Below are positions 33,286-43,145 of a stretch of DNA of 64,000 nt, piece by piece (the first letter of the stretch is position 1; each line of letters opens with the position of its first letter). The stretch spans positions 1 to 64,000 of the forward strand of contig CAZFER010000014.1 in NCBI GenBank assembly GCA_964517495.1. Reading direction: 5' to 3'. The notes under the pieces were generated by a model. It made no database searches, had not been told where the DNA came from, and worked only from the letters and a program-made list of their open reading frames with translations. The position numbers and the translations under genes were made by a program. This DNA comes from CAZFER01 sp964517495. GTDB taxonomy: Bacteria > Hinthialibacterota > Hinthialibacteria > Hinthialibacterales > Hinthialibacteraceae.

Positions 33286-34737
33286 ATGACATTGGAACGC
33301 CGTGATTTTTTAAAACAAACCGTCACCGGATTGGGAATTGCCTCATTGCCATTTAATACCGCATGGGGAAACAATGATCAACCCAAACCCAACATTATCC
33401 TCTGCATGGCGGATGATCAGGGTTGGGGGGATATGGCATACAATGGCCACCCTGTGCTTCAAACCCCAAATTTTGACAAGATGGCCGCCACTGGATTACG
33501 CTTCGACCGCTTTTATGCCGCCGCACCGGTTTGTTCACCAACCCGGGGAAGTGTGATGACGGGCCGCAATCCCAACCGGTTTGGCTGCTTCCAATGGGGG
33601 CGAACGCTGCGTCCCCAGGAAATTACCATCGCTGAAGCGTTAAAAACCGCCGGATATGTCACCGGGCATTTTGGCAAGTGGCATATAGGCTCCGTGCAAA
33701 ACGGCAGTCCTGTCAATCCGGGAGCGAGTGGTTTTGATGAGTGGTTTTCAGCGCCCAACTTTTTTGATAATGATCCCATCCTCAGCCGACGAGGTAATGC
33801 GGTTCCCACCAAAGGGGAAAGTTCAATGGTGACAGTGGATGCGGCGTTGGAGTTCATTCGCAAACATGCCGATTCACCCCAACCGTTTCTGGCGGTGGTA
33901 TGGTTTGGCTCACCCCACGGTCCTCATCGGGCAATCGATAAAGATCGTGAACCTTACCGTGACCAAAAAGAGAAATTACAGCACTTTTATGGAGAGATTA
34001 CCGGCATGGACCGTGCCTTTGGCAAACTGCGTGATGGAATACGTAATATGGGTATCCATGAAAATACGATCCTATGGTACTGCAGCGACAATGGAGGTCT
34101 TCCGGGCGTTGGTTCTACTGGTGGCCGTGGACATAAGGGGCAAATTTATGAAGGTGGCTTGCGTGTTCCCGCTATTCTTGAATGGCCGGAAAAGCTCAAA
34201 GAACATCGTGTTACAACTCTTCCATCAAATACCTGTGATATATATCCAACGTTATTAAAACTGGTTGGAGTTCAATTGGAGAATCAATTGCCATTGGATG
34301 GCATTGACCTTAGTCCATTGATTGTGGGTGATATGGATTCACGCTCAAAACCCATGGGCTTTTGGGAACACACCGAAGGAGGGATTTCCACCCCCAGCCA
34401 CCGTTGGATGAACGAATTGCTGGAAGCCCAAAAGCAGGGAAGCCAAATCAGTGATATTAAACGCCTGCGCCTTGAATCAGTCAGCCCGGATAAGCAATAC
34501 CCCCTCGACAGCTTCCCCGGCCATGCCGCCTGGCTCGATTGGCCGTGGAAGTTACACCGAATCCAAAATAAAAAGGGCAATGTAAAATATGAGTTGTATA
34601 ATTTAAGTGAAGACCCAAGCGAGAAGAACGATGTACTTGAGAATCAATCACAACGTGCCGAAAAGATGAAAAGCGAATTGGAAGCCTGGCAGGTTTCGGT
34701 GGTAAATAGCCTTAATGGTGAGGATTATGGAAAGTGA
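33286..34737 (+). CDS. Tat-exported sulfatase (formylglycine type)
   Basis: A 483-residue sulfatase hydrolysing sulfate esters outside the cytoplasm. The N-terminus has a twin-arginine signal (RRDFLK, then a hydrophobic stretch to AWG at about 27). The active-site signature CSPTRGSVMTGR has Cys83, to be oxidised to formylglycine. Metal ligands appear in MADDQGWGDM and in WYCSDNGG; GHFGKWHIG is the second sulfatase signature. Length is normal. The start follows AAGGAGG. The natural substrate could be an algal or mucin-type glycan; no sulfatase-maturing enzyme is in the window. Confidence 0.93.
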   Translation: MTLERRDFLKQTVTGLGIASLPFNTAWGNNDQPKPNIILCMADDQGWGDMAYNGHPVLQTPNFDKMAATGLRFDRFYAAAPVCSPTRGSVMTGRNPNRFGCFQWGRTLRPQEITIAEALKTAGYVTGHFGKWHIGSVQNGSPVNPGASGFDEWFSAPNFFDNDPILSRRGNAVPTKGESSMVTVDAALEFIRKHADSPQPFLAVVWFGSPHGPHRAIDKDREPYRDQKEKLQHFYGEITGMDRAFGKLRDGIRNMGIHENTILWYCSDNGGLPGVGSTGGRGHKGQIYEGGLRVPAILEWPEKLKEHRVTTLPSNTCDIYPTLLKLVGVQLENQLPLDGIDLSPLIVGDMDSRSKPMGFWEHTEGGISTPSHRWMNELLEAQKQGSQISDIKRLRLESVSPDKQYPLDSFPGHAAWLDWPWKLHRIQNKKGNVKYELYNLSEDPSEKNDVLENQSQRAEKMKSELEAWQVSVVNSLNGEDYGK

Positions 34738-34837
34738 TTGTTTGTCGAGGAAAATTCGTTGATCCTTTTTGATGCCATAAAAATATCACATTAGAGAAAT
34801 AGTGTCCCAAAATAATCAACCTTGAATGATATAATAG

Positions 34838-34991
34838 GATTTTTTGGAGGAACTTCTTGAACAACGAGTTGAGCTTGTTACAGTGGAATCATTGAGTCCA
34901 TATATTGGTCCTCACATCCTTCAGGAAGTTGAATATGCCAATGTCTCATCTTGAATATCTTAACCATATTATCAATGATATCAACGACTAA
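34838..34991 (+). pseudogene. remnant of an MNT nucleotidyltransferase / HepT toxin-antitoxin pair
   Basis: From 34838 to 34954 a frame reads FLEELLEQRVELVTVESLSP and on to a LQEVEYAN end. This matches the C-terminus of minimal nucleotidyltransferase antitoxins (LLGxxVDLVTxxxLxPxIxxxILxEVxYV). Overlapping it, ATG 34935 or 34941 begins SHLEYLNHIINDIND and stops at 34991, resembling the N-terminus of HepT (DUF86) toxins. The nucleotidyltransferase core and nearly all of HepT are missing. The rest of the 344-base gap (34738-35081) shows no gene. Assigned by pattern only. Confidence 0.5.
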
Positions 34992-35081
34992 TCATTCCAA
35001 TATGATCGGATATAATAATCATTTCAATCTCGAATTGCGTTAATTGAAACAACTGAACGCAATGTATTAAAGTTCGATCTT

Positions 35082-36497
35082 ATGAATAACCTTATAAAGC
35101 TCATTATTTGTCTCGCCATTCCCATTATCATTGTTTCTCTGCCCTCAAATTGGATTCCTATCGAGGGGCTTTCCACGGTGGAGCATCGGGTAATTGCTCT
35201 ATTTGTGCTGGCTGCCCTGTTGTGGGTGCTGGAGCCGATTCCGGTTTATACGACCTCGGTTTTGATCATTACTCTGGAATTGGTGATGATATCCGATAAG
35301 AGTTTCATCCTGTTTCAATCCCCAGAAGGGGCGGAGAATTTTGGCACCACGCTTCATTATAATGAGGTGATGGCAACATTTGCTTCGCCAATTATTTTAC
35401 TGTTTCTAGGTGGATTCTTTTTGGCGATGGCAGCAACCAAATACCGTTTGGATACCAACCTGGCGCGGGCATTGTTAAAACCATTTGGCACCAATCCCAA
35501 GTTTATTTTGCTTGGCTTGATGATTATCACGGCGGTATTTTCGATGTTTATGAGCAACACCGCCACTACCGCCATGCTGCTCGCCATTCTTGCTCCGGTA
35601 ATGAAAGTATTTGATGAAAACGATGCCGGGCGAACCGCCTTTGTGTTATCGATCCCGGTAGCCGCCAATATTGGTGGGATTGGCACCCCGATTGGCACCC
35701 CACCAAACGCGATTGCCCTGAAATACCTGACCGGTGATATGACCATCTCGTTTGGCGCATGGATGATATTCGCGGTTCCTTTTGTGGTGGTCATGCTAGT
35801 GTTCGCCTGGATCTTGCTTCTGTTTCTTTTTCCCCCTCAAACCCAAACGCTCCACTTGGAAATCAAAGGGAAATTCCTGAAGACCTGGAAAGCGATTGTA
35901 GTATATATCACCTTTGCCGCCACGGTGTTACTATGGTTGGCTGGATCGATGCATGGCATGAATTCATATGTGGTGGCGATGATCCCAGTGACGGTTTTTT
36001 CCATCACTCAAATATTAACCAAAGAAGATTTAAGGCGCATTAGTTGGGATGTGCTTTGGCTTGTATCCGGTGGTATTGCACTGGGCCTGGCAATGGAGAA
36101 AAGCGGCTTATCGCTGCATTTGGTGGAAAGTATTCCTTTTGAATCCTTTTCCCCTTATATCATTGTGCTGGTTTGTGTATTGGTGACCTTTGCCATGGCT
36201 AATTTTATGTCCCACACAGCGACAGCCAACTTGCTATTACCCATTGTGGCCGCATTGGGAGCCAACCTGCCCACCTTAATACCATTGGGAGGGACAAAAA
36301 TGATCATCCTGTCTTCCACCTTTGCGGCATCGCTGGCGATGTCACTGGCCATCAGCACTCCACCCAATGCCATTGCTTATGCCAGCGGATATGTCAAGAA
36401 TAAACACTTGATGATCACCGGTGTTACGCTTGGGCTGGTGGGTTTGGCAGGAACCTTTGTTCTCATGTATATTCTAAACATGGTCAATTTCTTCTAA
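35082..36497 (+). CDS. DASS/SLC13-family anion (dicarboxylate or sulfate) transporter
   Basis: A 471-residue sodium- or proton-coupled anion transporter with about 11-12 helices. The two inverted repeats each carry the substrate- and ion-binding SNT-like motif: FMSNTATTAML (about 158-168) and NFMSHTATANLLLPI (about 370-384), followed by IGTPPNAIAL and ISTPPNAIAYA loops, as in CitT/VcINDY. Likely substrates are C4-dicarboxylates, citrate or sulfate; the motif does not decide. The start is ATG with weak ribosome-binding site. The kinase gene follows after 23 bases, so signalling may control uptake. Confidence 0.9.
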   Translation: MNNLIKLIICLAIPIIIVSLPSNWIPIEGLSTVEHRVIALFVLAALLWVLEPIPVYTTSVLIITLELVMISDKSFILFQSPEGAENFGTTLHYNEVMATFASPIILLFLGGFFLAMAATKYRLDTNLARALLKPFGTNPKFILLGLMIITAVFSMFMSNTATTAMLLAILAPVMKVFDENDAGRTAFVLSIPVAANIGGIGTPIGTPPNAIALKYLTGDMTISFGAWMIFAVPFVVVMLVFAWILLLFLFPPQTQTLHLEIKGKFLKTWKAIVVYITFAATVLLWLAGSMHGMNSYVVAMIPVTVFSITQILTKEDLRRISWDVLWLVSGGIALGLAMEKSGLSLHLVESIPFESFSPYIIVLVCVLVTFAMANFMSHTATANLLLPIVAALGANLPTLIPLGGTKMIILSSTFAASLAMSLAISTPPNAIAYASGYVKNKHLMITGVTLGLVGLAGTFVLMYILNMVNFF

Positions 36498-36520
36498 CAA
36501 AGCGATAAACATACGTAGAC

Positions 36521-37906
36521 ATGACCGAGCAACCCATTCAATATATCGAACCGCTGCCATCCAATCTAGATTGGTTGAAGAAGACTTATTTTAGCAATCC
36601 GGATAAACGTCTTCAACTCAAAAAAGGTGATGTGTTAATGCGGCAGAATGAATACAACGACCGGCTTTATCTGGTCCGCAGCGGTGAATTGCGGGGCTAT
36701 CTAAAAAATACCGACGGCAACCAGGTTGAGGCCTTTAAAGCGGTTACCGATAAATTTGTTGGTGTGCATTCCTTTTTTTCACGCACGTTTACCAGCTTAA
36801 CCACCGTCAAAGCGATGATGGATACGGTGGTGGAATATATCGATCGCAGCCAACAGGTTGTTGATGACGGACGGGGGATATCACTGGTGGAACAATTCAT
36901 GCCAGTGATGGTGACAGAATTGGTTCATCGCCAACAACGAATTCAGAATATCGCCTTGGAAAAAGAACGGGCCTTGATGGCACTGATTCACTCAGAAAAG
37001 ATGGCTTCTCTGGGCCAGATTTCAGCAGGTATCGCTCATGAGTTGAACAATGCCGTCTCCGTACTCAAACGTAATTCGGAATGGTTAAGCCAGCGATTGA
37101 TTGACTTAATCAATGAAAAATATCCTGAGCATTGCCATTTTTTCACCCGTGGGCTGCAAAAAGGACGCCACTACTCCAGCCGTGAGATTCGGAGCCGGAG
37201 TAAAGCCCTGCGAGAGCGATTTAACCTGAATGATGAAGCAGCACGGAAAGCCGCACAAGCAGGACTCACCGATGATGAGATAAAAAACCATATCAACGAT
37301 TGGTCTCGTGATATCGATCGTATCAACTATCATTGGGAAATCGGAGCCACCCTGAATGATATGATGATCGCGGCGGAACATGCCATCCACGTGGTCCGTT
37401 CCATTAAAGCGTTAGGGGCTCAGCATCCAGAACGCAAACCCGGGATTGATGTGAATGAGAGCATTCGTGAAGCTTTAACTTTACTTGCCAGCCCCTTGCG
37501 CAAGATAAATCTTGATTTGAACCTGGAACCCCTTCCGCTGATTTATGGCAACAAAGGTGAACTGGTTCAAATGTTTTTGAATGTAATGAAAAACGCTTGT
37601 GAAAGCATGCTTAACTCAAACACCACACAGCCCAATCTTGACATCCATTCCAGGGCTGACAATGGCGACGTCATCGTTACCATCGGTGATAATGGACCTG
37701 GCATACCACAGGATATAAGGCCAAAAATCTTCGAGCCTACCTTGACAACAAAAAAAGACAGCCAAACAGTGGGACTGGGGCTGGGCTTGACTATCGTAAA
37801 ACGCCTGATGGATAGTTATGGAGGCGACATCTCGGTTGAAAGTAATCCCGGCAGGACGGTCTTTAACCTTCAACTGCCGATTGGAGGAGAACATGGAGAA
37901 ACCTAA
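36521..37906 (+). CDS. histidine kinase with N-terminal cyclic-nucleotide-binding domain
   Basis: A 461-residue soluble kinase. A cNMP/Crp-like domain covers about 18-125 (LQLKKGDVLMRQNEYNDRLYLVRSGELRGYL). HisKA-type region: SEKMASLGQISAGIAHELNNAVSV with phospho-His near residue 179. A long helical insert follows, then the ATPase domain with NVMKNACESM, GDNGPGIP and GLGLGLTIVKRL. There is no membrane segment, so the input is cytoplasmic. It overlaps the next receiver gene by 14 bases, a classical two-component pair. It is co-oriented with the DASS transporter. The ligand could be a cyclic nucleotide or, as in Crp/FNR relatives, something else. Confidence 0.9.
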   Translation: MTEQPIQYIEPLPSNLDWLKKTYFSNPDKRLQLKKGDVLMRQNEYNDRLYLVRSGELRGYLKNTDGNQVEAFKAVTDKFVGVHSFFSRTFTSLTTVKAMMDTVVEYIDRSQQVVDDGRGISLVEQFMPVMVTELVHRQQRIQNIALEKERALMALIHSEKMASLGQISAGIAHELNNAVSVLKRNSEWLSQRLIDLINEKYPEHCHFFTRGLQKGRHYSSREIRSRSKALRERFNLNDEAARKAAQAGLTDDEIKNHINDWSRDIDRINYHWEIGATLNDMMIAAEHAIHVVRSIKALGAQHPERKPGIDVNESIREALTLLASPLRKINLDLNLEPLPLIYGNKGELVQMFLNVMKNACESMLNSNTTQPNLDIHSRADNGDVIVTIGDNGPGIPQDIRPKIFEPTLTTKKDSQTVGLGLGLTIVKRLMDSYGGDISVESNPGRTVFNLQLPIGGEHGET

Positions 37907-38375
37907 TATATTATGCATTGACGATCAACGCGACGTATTGGCAGCATTGCGAAAGGACCTGGCTGAATTTCTCGATTATTTTAACCTGGTTGATTGTGAA
38001 TCCGCGGGTGAGGCAAAAGAGGTGTTGGAAGAATTGGACAGCGAAGGACAACCGATTGCCTTAATCATTTGCGATCATGTGATGCCCGAAAAAAATGGAG
38101 TTGATTTTCTTATCGATATAAATGAAGACAGCCGATTTAAAGATGTCAAAAAGCTATTACTTACGGGGATGGCCACTCATAAAGACACCATCGAAGCGAT
38201 CAACATGGCCAACATCGATCGCTATATCGAAAAACCTTGGGATAACACTCAGCTGATAACATGGGTTAAAGAACTTGTTACCCAATATATTGTCCATGCA
38301 GGAATGGATTATCAGTCTTTTCTGCCAATTCTAGACCAATCCACCCTCTATAAGGAATTACGAGAGCGGCTTTAG
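37893..38375 (+). CDS. response regulator receiver protein, partner of the cNMP kinase
   Basis: A 160-residue receiver-only protein. The acidic pair is in CIDDQRDVL, phospho-Asp in LIICDHVMPEKNG, Thr in LLTGMATH, and Lys in YIEKPWDN; the KPW motif is typical of receivers with HD-GYP or PAS partners. About 40 C-terminal residues beyond the receiver have no clear domain. The start ATG 37893 with GGAGGAGA overlaps the kinase's last codons, showing translational coupling. A terminator follows at 38401. Confidence 0.9.
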   Translation: MEKPNILCIDDQRDVLAALRKDLAEFLDYFNLVDCESAGEAKEVLEELDSEGQPIALIICDHVMPEKNGVDFLIDINEDSRFKDVKKLLLTGMATHKDTIEAINMANIDRYIEKPWDNTQLITWVKELVTQYIVHAGMDYQSFLPILDQSTLYKELRERL

Positions 38376-38400
38376 ACCATTGTACACTTTATACGAATGT

Positions 38401-38435
38401 AAAAGAGACACCGTCCAGCGGTGTCTCTTTTCTTT
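38401..38435. terminator. bidirectional Rho-independent terminator
   Basis: AAAAGAGACACCG (38401-38413) pairs perfectly with CGGTGTCTCTTTT (38419-38431), loop TCCAG, with T-rich flank. It lies between the receiver gene and the convergent pseudopilin. Confidence 0.9.
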
Positions 38436-38475
38436 TTGCGTGGTTGTTGATCGTTGACTTGGTTCATCCGGTGTT

Positions 38476-39156
38476 TTATTGTCCCAAGTCCTGAACATTT
38501 TCGTTATTCACACCACCGTTGGTAAGAAACACTTCGCCGGCGCTGGCAATACCATTGGAAGGGCTATACGGTAAACCGGTGTTGACATTATTACCGGAGC
38601 CGGCACCGGGACCAAAGGTAATGACTATGTAATCCCACGGTTTAAAAGTGGGGAGATAGCGATTCACGTTTGCCAAATTCCAATCTCCACCCCCGTCCGC
38701 AATCTCTGGATCATTATCCCAATACGAATAGGAATCATTGCCAACCCGGCCAAAGGCTTCATTGTTGCCGCTGGTACTGGTTTGTAAATGAGAGGGAATG
38801 AAAGGGGATTTCGGAACAGAACTCATATAAGAGATTGGAGATGTCAAAGGAGCAAGCACGGCCCGGTTATTCCGGTTTCCTGCGCCGCCATTAAAACCGA
38901 CACCATTAAAATCCTGCTGAATACGGTCGAGACCGATCTGTGAATCGTCATCTCGAATATCAACCAGCATCTTGCCCCGATCCGTAATAAACATCTGAAC
39001 CGCGGTCGAGATTGATTTCATATCGCTGTAACTGCGTGCAACTTTGGCTCTGATTTGAGCATTCAAAAAATTGGGAACCGCTATCGCTGCCAGAATCCCG
39101 ATGATGGCAACAACGATCAATAATTCGATGAGAGTAAATCCGCTTCTGGCTTTCAT
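38476..39156 (-). CDS. GspG-like type II secretion pseudopilin (second copy)
   Basis: A 226-residue class III prepilin: leader MKARSG, cleavage before Phe, Glu at +5, hydrophobic helix LLIVVAIIGILAAIAVPNFL shared almost exactly with the 14.5-kb pseudopilin, then QIRAKVARSYSDMKSISTAVQMF. The globular part has a LTSPISYMSSVP segment and a C-terminal ITFGPGAGS loop, as in proteins of this group. It should be processed by a prepilin peptidase. The function is pseudopilus or surface fibre. The 416-base gap downstream of its start (39157-39572) shows no gene and holds divergent promoters. Confidence 0.85.
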   Translation of the reverse strand: MKARSGFTLIELLIVVAIIGILAAIAVPNFLNAQIRAKVARSYSDMKSISTAVQMFITDRGKMLVDIRDDDSQIGLDRIQQDFNGVGFNGGAGNRNNRAVLAPLTSPISYMSSVPKSPFIPSHLQTSTSGNNEAFGRVGNDSYSYWDNDPEIADGGGDWNLANVNRYLPTFKPWDYIVITFGPGAGSGNNVNTGLPYSPSNGIASAGEVFLTNGGVNNENVQDLGQ

Positions 39157-39572
39157 AAACGTTTAAATACCTCCAAATAATTTTATGAGTGGTTTCACAA
39201 ATAACCACTACATAAAATATATTCAGAGATTATGTAAATGACGAATTTTCGGGGATTAATTTTGATGTTTATGACAATTTTTTACATATTTTGGATAGAT
39301 TGATCTATCATTCAGTTGAATGCACATGTTAAAATATTGGGTTTTATATAAATTCAATTTATTTCACGAATGTCTTTCCAAAGAATGATATTTTCATGAC
39401 TTTTGAACGAACTCCATATCCACTCAATTTTGTGATTTTCAATTCCCACAGCTGATTTCCCAAATACCACTACAAAAAATGATTGCTCTCGATGCACTCA
39501 GTCCACCCGTCATTATTCATTGTCTGTGATATAGTATGTTAACAAAACTCTAACACAAAAGGAATCGGAATA

Positions 39573-42257
39573 TTGCATCAATTTAATATGTTACAGCACA
39601 TTTCCTACCCCATTTCATATTTAGGATTCATCATTTTTCTATTGCTTAATCTCCCCGTAGAAGGTTTTAGCAATCCAGTTATCCACGAAATCCTTGCTAC
39701 GAGTTCCATTGATGATGAATTTGGCAATCCATTGGAATGGATCGAATTATATAACCCCACCGATCAATCGATCGATTTAACCAATTATTCACTTACAGAC
39801 GATCTTCTGGCCCCTGGCAAATGGCGCTTCCCTAACATCTCCCTACCTCCGAAGGATTATCTATTGATCTATACCTCCGGTTACGATTTTTACAATCCTG
39901 GAGAATACCATACAAACTTTCGCCTGGATGCTGATGGCGAAACCATCGCGCTTTTTGATGCGGATCTCAAGCAACTCGATAAGCTGACTATACCACCTCA
40001 AATAGAAGATATTTCTTATGGGCGTGAATTAGAAAATCCTGAAGAGTGGTCCTATTTTTCCGATCCAACCCCTGAGCGAGCCAACACCTCTGAAAAAGCC
40101 ATCGTCCAATCCCTGCTTCCTGAAGTGGTACCTCCAGGTGGACTATATGATGAACCCGTAACAGTCACTATTACCACAAAGGATGAGCGGTTTCAAATCC
40201 GATACACACTCGACGGTTCTGAGCCAACTCAATCCAGCCCCCGTTATGAATCACCCATTCAAATCGCCCATACCACCCCGTTGCGAACACGTTTGTTTCG
40301 CTCGGGTTATACCCCCAGCCGAATTGTTACTCATACCTATTTCAACGAAGACCGCTACCCTTTACCTGTTGTATCCTTTGTTACTGAACCAGACAACCTT
40401 TGGGATCGCTCTACAGGTATTTACGCCAATGCAACTCGCAGCGGTGTGCAATGGGAAAGGCCAACATCGGCTGAATTTTACCACCATGAAAACGAAACCA
40501 CCTTCAATGTTGATGCCGGTCTGAGAATCCATGGTGGCGCCTCGCGCCAACGCGCTGAAAAAAAATCCTTTCGACTTTATTTTCGTAATGAATATGGTCC
40601 GGGTATGCTACACGCTGACTTAATCCCCAGCACATCCGTTAATGTCTTTGACAGTTTCGTCTTTCGCGCGGGCTATAACGACAGTTGGGTGCATTGGGAT
40701 GCCAAAGAACGCGAAGTTGCAGGCTATTTTTCCGACCAACTGGCACGCGATATTCATTCGGATATGGGCTTTGTCTCATCACATGGCATCTACGTCAATC
40801 TTTATCTCAATGGGGACTATTGGGGGATATATAACTTATGCGAACGGATAGATGGTGAATATCTTGCAAGCTACTATGGTTTTCCTGAGTGGGATATCAT
40901 CAATGATGACGAACTCAAAGAGGGTGACACGAAAGAGTGGAACACACTTCGAAACTTTGTCAATCGTACCAATTTTTCTAATGATGAAAATTACAATCAG
41001 CTGTTAACCATGATTGATCTGCCTCAAGTCACTTCTTATTACATCATTAATATTTGGATGCAAAACCACGATTGGCCCCATCACAATTGGTATGCTGTCC
41101 GGGAGCGTCATGCACAAGGCAAATGGAAATTCATTTTGTGGGATATCGAAGATTCATTGGGTTCCGGGGCTTCACGCGGCCAATATGGTCTCAACACTTT
41201 TTCCAGAGCGCGTGGCAATGGATTCCTCGGTGACCTATTTGACAACTTGCTGGAAAATGAATCCTACCAACGCTATTTTATCGATCGATTCGAATACTAC
41301 ATGAACCATGAACTCAGCCCAAGCCATTTGTTACAGCGCCTCAATGACCACACCAAGGTTTTGCGCCCCGCTATCCTGATGGAAGCGGAACGCTGGAACA
41401 AAACCAAAGATATGGAGGATTGGGAAGGAGCCATCCAGGTGGCGAAGGATTTTATCCAAAACCGTACCGAAATTATTCGCCGTTATATTTACACAGCGTT
41501 GCGCATACCGACTCCCACCCCCACTCCAATCGGTCCTCAACCGACGGCCACACCGACTCCATTCGGATTCGATCCAACCCCGACTCCAACACAATTCGTA
41601 CCGACATCCACCCCTACTCCTACACCAATTCCACCGGGTGAAGCAGTGGGTATCTTCGATGGCCATAGGGATATCGGCAACGTGCTGGCGGTGGGTAACG
41701 CAACATACGATCCAACCAACCAAGTTTATACCGTTACTGGAAGTGGCACGGATATTTGGGGTTCCAACGATGAATTTCATTTTGTGTATAAACAACTCAG
41801 CGGGGATTTTCAACTCGAGGCAAAAATCGGTGCGGAGAACTTTGGGAACAGCAACTGGGCCAAAATTCTGCTGATGGCCCGCGAGACTCTAACCCCACAA
41901 GCCAAACACTTTGCGCCACGTATACAGGAATCCAATTTCCAACTCAGTTCACAATGGCGCCTTGAAACCGGCGCGAACGCAGACAGTACCCCGGGTACTG
42001 CCCGAATCAATAGTATCCGCCATGATGGCCGTCTTCGTCTGCAGCGAGAGGGCGACCGTTTCGAAACCTTCTATTTCGATATCCCCGAAAACCAATGGGT
42101 ATTCGTTGATGGGCAAACCACTCATATGGATGATCCCATCTACATCGGCCTGGCAGTCACCTCCCATGACAATGGCAACTACGCCCTCGGGACATTTTCG
42201 GAAGTTAAACTTGAAAGCCCGAATGTATCAATTTGGAATTGGTTAATGCATTATTAA
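39573..42257 (+). CDS. secreted CotH-type protein with lamin-tail and chitobiase-like domains
   Basis: An 894-residue surface protein. After a signal (about 10-33) come: a lamin-tail domain (about 35-150, EWIELYNPTDQSIDLTNYSLTD), a chitobiase C-terminal-like module (about 190-245, ITTKDERFQIRYTLDGSEPT), a CotH kinase-like domain (about 265-620, GLRIHGGASRQ, NLYLNGDYWGIYNLCERID and FILWDIEDSLGSG), a Pro-Thr-rich linker (about 645-690), and a C-terminal jelly-roll domain of DUF1349/concanavalin type (about 700-880). CotH proteins are atypical kinases of the spore coat; in other bacteria they are surface proteins of uncertain role. The TTG at 39573 has AAAAGGAA at good distance; ATG 39588 is the alternative. 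Confidence 0.85.
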   Translation: MHQFNMLQHISYPISYLGFIIFLLLNLPVEGFSNPVIHEILATSSIDDEFGNPLEWIELYNPTDQSIDLTNYSLTDDLLAPGKWRFPNISLPPKDYLLIYTSGYDFYNPGEYHTNFRLDADGETIALFDADLKQLDKLTIPPQIEDISYGRELENPEEWSYFSDPTPERANTSEKAIVQSLLPEVVPPGGLYDEPVTVTITTKDERFQIRYTLDGSEPTQSSPRYESPIQIAHTTPLRTRLFRSGYTPSRIVTHTYFNEDRYPLPVVSFVTEPDNLWDRSTGIYANATRSGVQWERPTSAEFYHHENETTFNVDAGLRIHGGASRQRAEKKSFRLYFRNEYGPGMLHADLIPSTSVNVFDSFVFRAGYNDSWVHWDAKEREVAGYFSDQLARDIHSDMGFVSSHGIYVNLYLNGDYWGIYNLCERIDGEYLASYYGFPEWDIINDDELKEGDTKEWNTLRNFVNRTNFSNDENYNQLLTMIDLPQVTSYYIINIWMQNHDWPHHNWYAVRERHAQGKWKFILWDIEDSLGSGASRGQYGLNTFSRARGNGFLGDLFDNLLENESYQRYFIDRFEYYMNHELSPSHLLQRLNDHTKVLRPAILMEAERWNKTKDMEDWEGAIQVAKDFIQNRTEIIRRYIYTALRIPTPTPTPIGPQPTATPTPFGFDPTPTPTQFVPTSTPTPTPIPPGEAVGIFDGHRDIGNVLAVGNATYDPTNQVYTVTGSGTDIWGSNDEFHFVYKQLSGDFQLEAKIGAENFGNSNWAKILLMARETLTPQAKHFAPRIQESNFQLSSQWRLETGANADSTPGTARINSIRHDGRLRLQREGDRFETFYFDIPENQWVFVDGQTTHMDDPIYIGLAVTSHDNGNYALGTFSEVKLESPNVSIWNWLMHY

Positions 42258-42364
42258 TATTTAATGGATTAAATACATTCTTTGAATTATTTTCAAATAG
42301 GCTATAATGCTTGTTATGCAAACATTTTAACATCCAAACAGCAGGTTCAGTTAATGAGGTGAAT

Positions 42365-42649
42365 ATGAGTCGTATGCTTGAATTGCCTGAGGAAACATTT
42401 GAGGCTCTGGAGAAAGTTGCGAAAGAGAATGGCACTACTCCTCTTGGATGGATTCAATCAAGGTTACCGGATACTTTACTCTCTCAAAAGCCCAAAAATT
42501 CATCAAAGACGAATAATCAGACATTGGCCGATTTATTTAAAGGTCGTGTAGGAACTATTCAAAGTGGTGGTGGGAAAACATTGTCCGAAAATTGTGGAGA
42601 ACATTTAACAGAATATCTTATAAAAAAACATAAGGAGGAACATATTTGA
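42365..42649 (+). CDS. VapB-like antitoxin
   Basis: A 94-residue protein with a short N-terminal helix pair (MLELPEETFEALEKVAKENG and TTPLGWIQSRLP) like the ribbon or swapped-hairpin DNA-binding start of antitoxins in PIN pairs, and a disordered Lys- and Ser-rich middle that would wrap the toxin. The start at 42365 is preceded by GAGGTG; an extension to 42311 is unlikely. Its stop overlaps the start of the PIN-domain gene, the usual antitoxin-toxin arrangement. Family name not certain. Confidence 0.75.
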   Translation: MSRMLELPEETFEALEKVAKENGTTPLGWIQSRLPDTLLSQKPKNSSKTNNQTLADLFKGRVGTIQSGGGKTLSENCGEHLTEYLIKKHKEEHI

Positions 42650-43056
42650 TACTTTGTGACACAGGTCCATTAGTGGCTCTTGTTGATAAAGATGATCAAC
42701 ACCACAAACGATGTGTAAAAGCTCTAAATGATATCCCAATCCAACCATTACTGACCACATGGCCTTGTTTAGTCGAAGCAATGTATTTACTTTGGCAAGC
42801 TGGTGGTAAAACCGCGCAGAAAGAATTATGGGGATTTTTGATTGATGGTCTGCTCATTCTTCATCGTCCCGGTGAAAAAGAATGGGAACATTTATGGAGA
42901 TTGACAATCCAATATCAAGATATTCCAATGGATATCGCTGACGCTTCCCTTGTGGCGGTGGCGGAGATATACAAAATTCGTTCTATTTTTACCATCGATT
43001 CACATTTCTATGCCTATCGTATCAATGGTAAAGATTGTTTTGAAGTTATACCGTGA
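42646..43056 (+). CDS. PIN-domain ribonuclease toxin, VapC-like
   Basis: A 136-residue PIN-domain protein that would cleave RNA in a Mg-dependent manner. Acidic active-site residues are all present: Asp5 (CDTGPLVAL), Glu44 (LVEAMYLL), Asp96 and Asp99 (MDIADASLV), Asp118 (TIDSHF). The TTG start has a strong AAGGAGGAA box and overlaps the antitoxin stop by 4 bases. Unlike the other toxin-antitoxin traces in this window the pair is intact. Length is normal for the COG2402-like group. Confidence 0.88.
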   Translation: MILCDTGPLVALVDKDDQHHKRCVKALNDIPIQPLLTTWPCLVEAMYLLWQAGGKTAQKELWGFLIDGLLILHRPGEKEWEHLWRLTIQYQDIPMDIADASLVAVAEIYKIRSIFTIDSHFYAYRINGKDCFEVIP

Positions 43057-43145
43057 AAAATAGTTACCATTCTATAAAAAATTAAATTCCCGTATTCCTT
43101 TTAACCATCATTTGTCATAAAATAATCACAACAAAAGAGATTGGT

